64,000 nt of DNA from Torymus aiolomorphi (lineage: Eukaryota; Arthropoda; Insecta; Hymenoptera; Torymidae), in NCBI GenBank assembly GCA_036365515.1, contig CM070876.1, forward strand, positions 172,633,978 to 172,697,977. Direction: 5' to 3'. Position 1 is the stretch's first letter, and each line of letters starts with the position of its first letter. Position numbers and translations under genes: made by a program. Positions 60,529-64,000 of this stretch are shown one piece after another. A model generated the notes under the pieces. The model saw only the letters and a program-made list of their open reading frames with translations, made no database searches and was not told the origin of the DNA.

Positions 60529-63500
60529 CTGTAACAGGAAAAAAGTGACGATTCTATTAGTATATTTTTCATTTAATATTGTAATAGGCATAGGATGATC
60601 GTAGTAGTCTATAGGGATTTCAAGTATATATACGTTGAGTGCATTCTCATAGAATTTTTTTTGGAAATGAATACGTCACTTCTTGGTATACTGTACATTA
60701 GATCTAATTGCATTAGCATATAATACGCCTTCCAAATACGTAAGATGCTTCGGCCCTATCACGAACGCCAACCCTAACGCATAATTGCATTCCACTGACG
60801 ATGCAGATGCTATCGCGTGCATTTTTCACGTTCTTATTCCAAACTAGAAGTATTTCGTACTATATATACTCTTCAACTTTTTGGATGATCGGAGAGGATG
60901 AAATAGTTCGAAACGTATAATTAGATGTATAAAATTTCTAAACGGCCGGGTTGCGTAATTCTGGTTCTTTTGCGTGACGCGAAATCAATGATTAAACCTC
61001 AGCGCAGTTGCGCACGATATTCTATTATCAGCCTATATATAAGCTGCATCTATATCGAAACGATTGCCCAGGCCCTATAAGCGACGAAAACGTTCCTGTT
61101 TCAATGTACACGCCTTTATCGTCCATCATTTCTCACATTCGCATTAACCTCACCCCTAACTACTCATTCGTATACACCGAAACTCTGCGCTTTCGATTTC
61201 AACCTTCTCCCATATAGAAAAAAATCAGCGAATATATATACAGTTGCACACTTTCCTGCGCACATACGCGCGTTACGTGAGCGCACGAAATCGAAACGCC
61301 CGCGTGCTCCTAATTAGAAAATAGCTCGCGTTAATATGCGGCCGAGGTGCCGCCGCCGCCGCCGTTGGCGTCATATTATATATAGTTTCTCTCGCGCGCG
61401 TCGTTTCTTGAGTGGGCGATTATTGCTCCGTTTATACATGGTGCTGACGTGGAACGGGTTACGGTGAAGATTATTGGGTACGGCTGTCAAAGTGGACAAT
61501 TGGATGTGTCGGAGCAATGAAGTGGATGTATTTGGCGCACGCGCGCGCGGTTGTAGGATTTATGACTTCCAAAACGTTTTAGGCGATTGCGGCCCCCTCT
61601 TTGGAATGTTACTTAGGCGAGTTTTAAAGTTTGTAGTGGTCGTTGCTGCTAGAAGAAGTAAAAAGAAGATTTGGGAAAATATGAGTAAAAATCTACTGTC
61701 ATTTATATACCTTGGCAATTGCTTTTTTAATCATTACACTTAGTAAAATATAAATTTGAAATTTCGTTTCGTTTCGCCAATATACGTAAAATATTCAATA
61801 CTCTAATTTATTACCGTTATACTTATTAAAGCTTATCAATTTCTTGGGAATCAATTCGCAAGATTATTTATTCAATGAATGATTTGCAGTTATGATTGTT
61901 AATCAAACCCAGCCCAGATATAAAACATGAAATAAAAAAATTAGTCTGTCAATTACGACCTAAAGGGGCCAGCAAAGTGTAAAAATGTTGAATAATACAG
62001 AGAGACTTTTGTGGAAGAAAAAAAAATTTAGCACAGTACATTGACGCGCGCCGTTGTGTAATTTACCGGTTTGCTCGCTTCCTGATTAAAGCCGCCGAGT
62101 ACACGATATTTTATCGAATTGCACGAGAGGATTACGCACGAGGATTGAGCACGTATACGGATTTAATGCCATTTCCGTGTATAATTTTTATACGCGATAT
62201 CATTTTGTAACAAAAACCATTTAACACCGCCGGCAAACTTGCTTTAATGAATTAAAGATACGAATTGGCCGAGTTTTTTTTCTCGAACGATTTTTTCGAA
62301 ATCGATTTCATGTACTTAAACACTGCTTGCAATTTATCATAACACATCAAACTTTTTGCCACTCTGTAATACTGTACAAATCACTGCGAATTACTTGCAA
62401 TATATATCTCCAACCATTAATTTCTAAAATTTGCTTTGATATTCTTGCGACGCACCAGAATAAATTACGCGTTCACACGTCAAAAAAAAAAAAAAAACCG
62501 CAACGCATTACATTTCCCAACACCCCTCGATCCGCTACATTTACTTTACAAATTACCTCTAATTAATCACCTTCTAACCGCTCGCCTCTCTCCCTGACCA
62601 TATGGAAAAAAAAGAAAACGAAACCCATTTCACTGGAAAAGCATACACATGTGACTGGAAAAATAATGCACCCACTTTAACAAACGCGTGTCACGCGATT
62701 TTTGAATGCATAAAAAAAAGTTCCCCTGCTCGACTTTCACGTCCTTATTAAGAATCCTCCTCCTCCTCTTTCTCCCAGGAGAAAAAGCACACACACACAC
62801 ACTTATCGAGAGGCTCGACGAGATCTCGTTTGTTTTCGTTTTCCACGCGCCGATTAATCATATCGGCCGATTCACTTTCCATTGTGCAAAGAGCGGATGG
62901 ATCGAGCGAGCGTCTATTGTTGTTGCGCCGCAGGTCTACTTTAGAGCCCAGAGGTATTGGGAAGTTTTATTGGAGGCCGTTTCTCGCGGTATATGCGTGT
63001 GTGTGTTATCGCGCGGTGGACTTTTTTCCGCGCGACTTTCTCCCGCCCGCGTGTGAGAGATTCTTTTTTTTCGTGGGTGCATTGCGCGAGGTTTGATGGG
63101 TTGCCAATTGTTGGTTTTAGAGGTTCAGAAAAATGTTTGGTGCGTTATTGTTTACAAAGGGTCTTTGAAAAGGGCAGATTTTTATTTGACTATCCTGTGA
63201 ATTTTATTCTGTTTTGTGATATTTAACGTTTCGTGAATTTTTTGGAAATACCTAAACTTGTTCAAATAGTTGAAGCTTTGAATAAATTGTTTTAAATTTG
63301 GAATCTATAAAATTCCACGAACCAACTAGTGATTTTTCAAGAAAGCGAAAATAGGGCGAAACGTACAACAAAGTCTTTATAAAATTTATAAAATTTTCCC
63401 CATTTTTCAAGATTTTCTTAAAAAGTTGATGTATATTATATAGCTCGTAGATTTTGATAGATTCCAAATTTAAAACATAAAAGAACGAGCAATATAATCA

Positions 63501-64000
63501 CATTCAAATAATTCTTAAATAAAATATCTCACTTTACTTTCATTTTATGTAGAGATTTAAGTTCCTAGGATCCTAACAAAATATTTTTTTACAATAATTT
63601 ACATTCATTCTATATAGGAAACCGATCAAGATATTAACTCAAACTACCCTAATTTTGTACCCGCAGCTACATGTCAATAACACTCCCTCATAAACGTAAA
63701 TACAGCGTTACATAAACCCAATTCAAAACCCATACCTCGCGATAAAAAGAATAAGTACTTTAAAAATTCCCCTACAGACCACCGCAACAAATCACGAAGA
63801 AATTCATCGGCAATCATAACCAGCACAGACTCCGCCGTAAATTTTCAAAATAATTATTTACAACAAGGAAATTGCACTATACCGACCCACATACACGATA
63901 CACCACACACACATCTCCGCCAATAATCATTAAGTACCTACGTATACTCGTCTAATAACCCAACCACGCGCTCGCAGAAATTCAGAACAAAAAGCCCGCG
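60529..64000. other. Upstream of the last recognised exon, no gene seen
   Basis: Either intron of the minus-strand gene or intergenic. A CpG-rich patch with a GCCGCCGCCGCC run lies at 61270-61400 and another at 62880-63060. Plus-strand frames at 62706-63226 overlap each other in three frames in the second patch and show no domain. No mobile element resolved. Confidence 0.4.

Noticed and set aside
62706..63226. Three overlapping plus-strand frames
   Set aside because: Frames overlap each other in a GC-rich patch and contain no recognisable motif; treated as chance.

Overview
The window is nuclear DNA from an insect, probably a hymenopteran. This rests on a divergent insect-type ionotropic receptor, AT-rich intergenic DNA with scattered CpG-rich patches, small well-spliced exons and abundant TA-target miniature elements. 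The order is inferred, not proven. All gene models were spliced by eye; exon phases were checked to add up.

Layout: 1-1660 is AT-rich repeat DNA. 1722-10082 (minus) is a chymotrypsin-fold serine protease gene whose last exon is split by a 6.7 kb palindromic element (1777-8507). Dropping the element and one TA restores a complete 258-residue protease. 10.1-14.4 kb is repeat-rich DNA. 14819-20620 (plus) holds six exons of a RECK orthologue (Kazal domains, GPI-type tail), with its 5' end not found. 23549-27826 (minus) is a complete eight-exon DDX46/Prp5 splicing helicase, convergent with RECK. 28458-36934 is a defective Ty3/gypsy-type LTR retrotransposon in minus orientation. It has two 1476-bp, nearly identical LTRs and a CTAA target duplication. 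Capsid, protease and reverse transcriptase regions are missing, frameshifts are present, and two smaller elements are nested inside. 36.9-39.9 kb holds three palindromic units. One is a head-to-head array of 30-bp repeats that reads as a decapeptide (HLD plus seven residues) repeat. 40584-44436 (minus) is a three-exon divergent ionotropic receptor. 48887-60528 (minus) is the 3' part of a gene I do not recognise (six exons, 535 residues), which continues beyond what I can see. The last 3.4 kb holds no gene I can support.

The genes do not form a pathway: RECK is an extracellular GPI-anchored regulator, DDX46 a U2 snRNP remodelling helicase, the receptor chemosensory, the protease secreted. What unifies the window is unusually dense palindromic or foldback DNA (at least nine units from about 90 bp to 6.7 kb), mostly flanked by TA where ends could be resolved. 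The two most notable items are the protease-disrupting nested-palindrome element and the HLD decapeptide-repeat palindrome.
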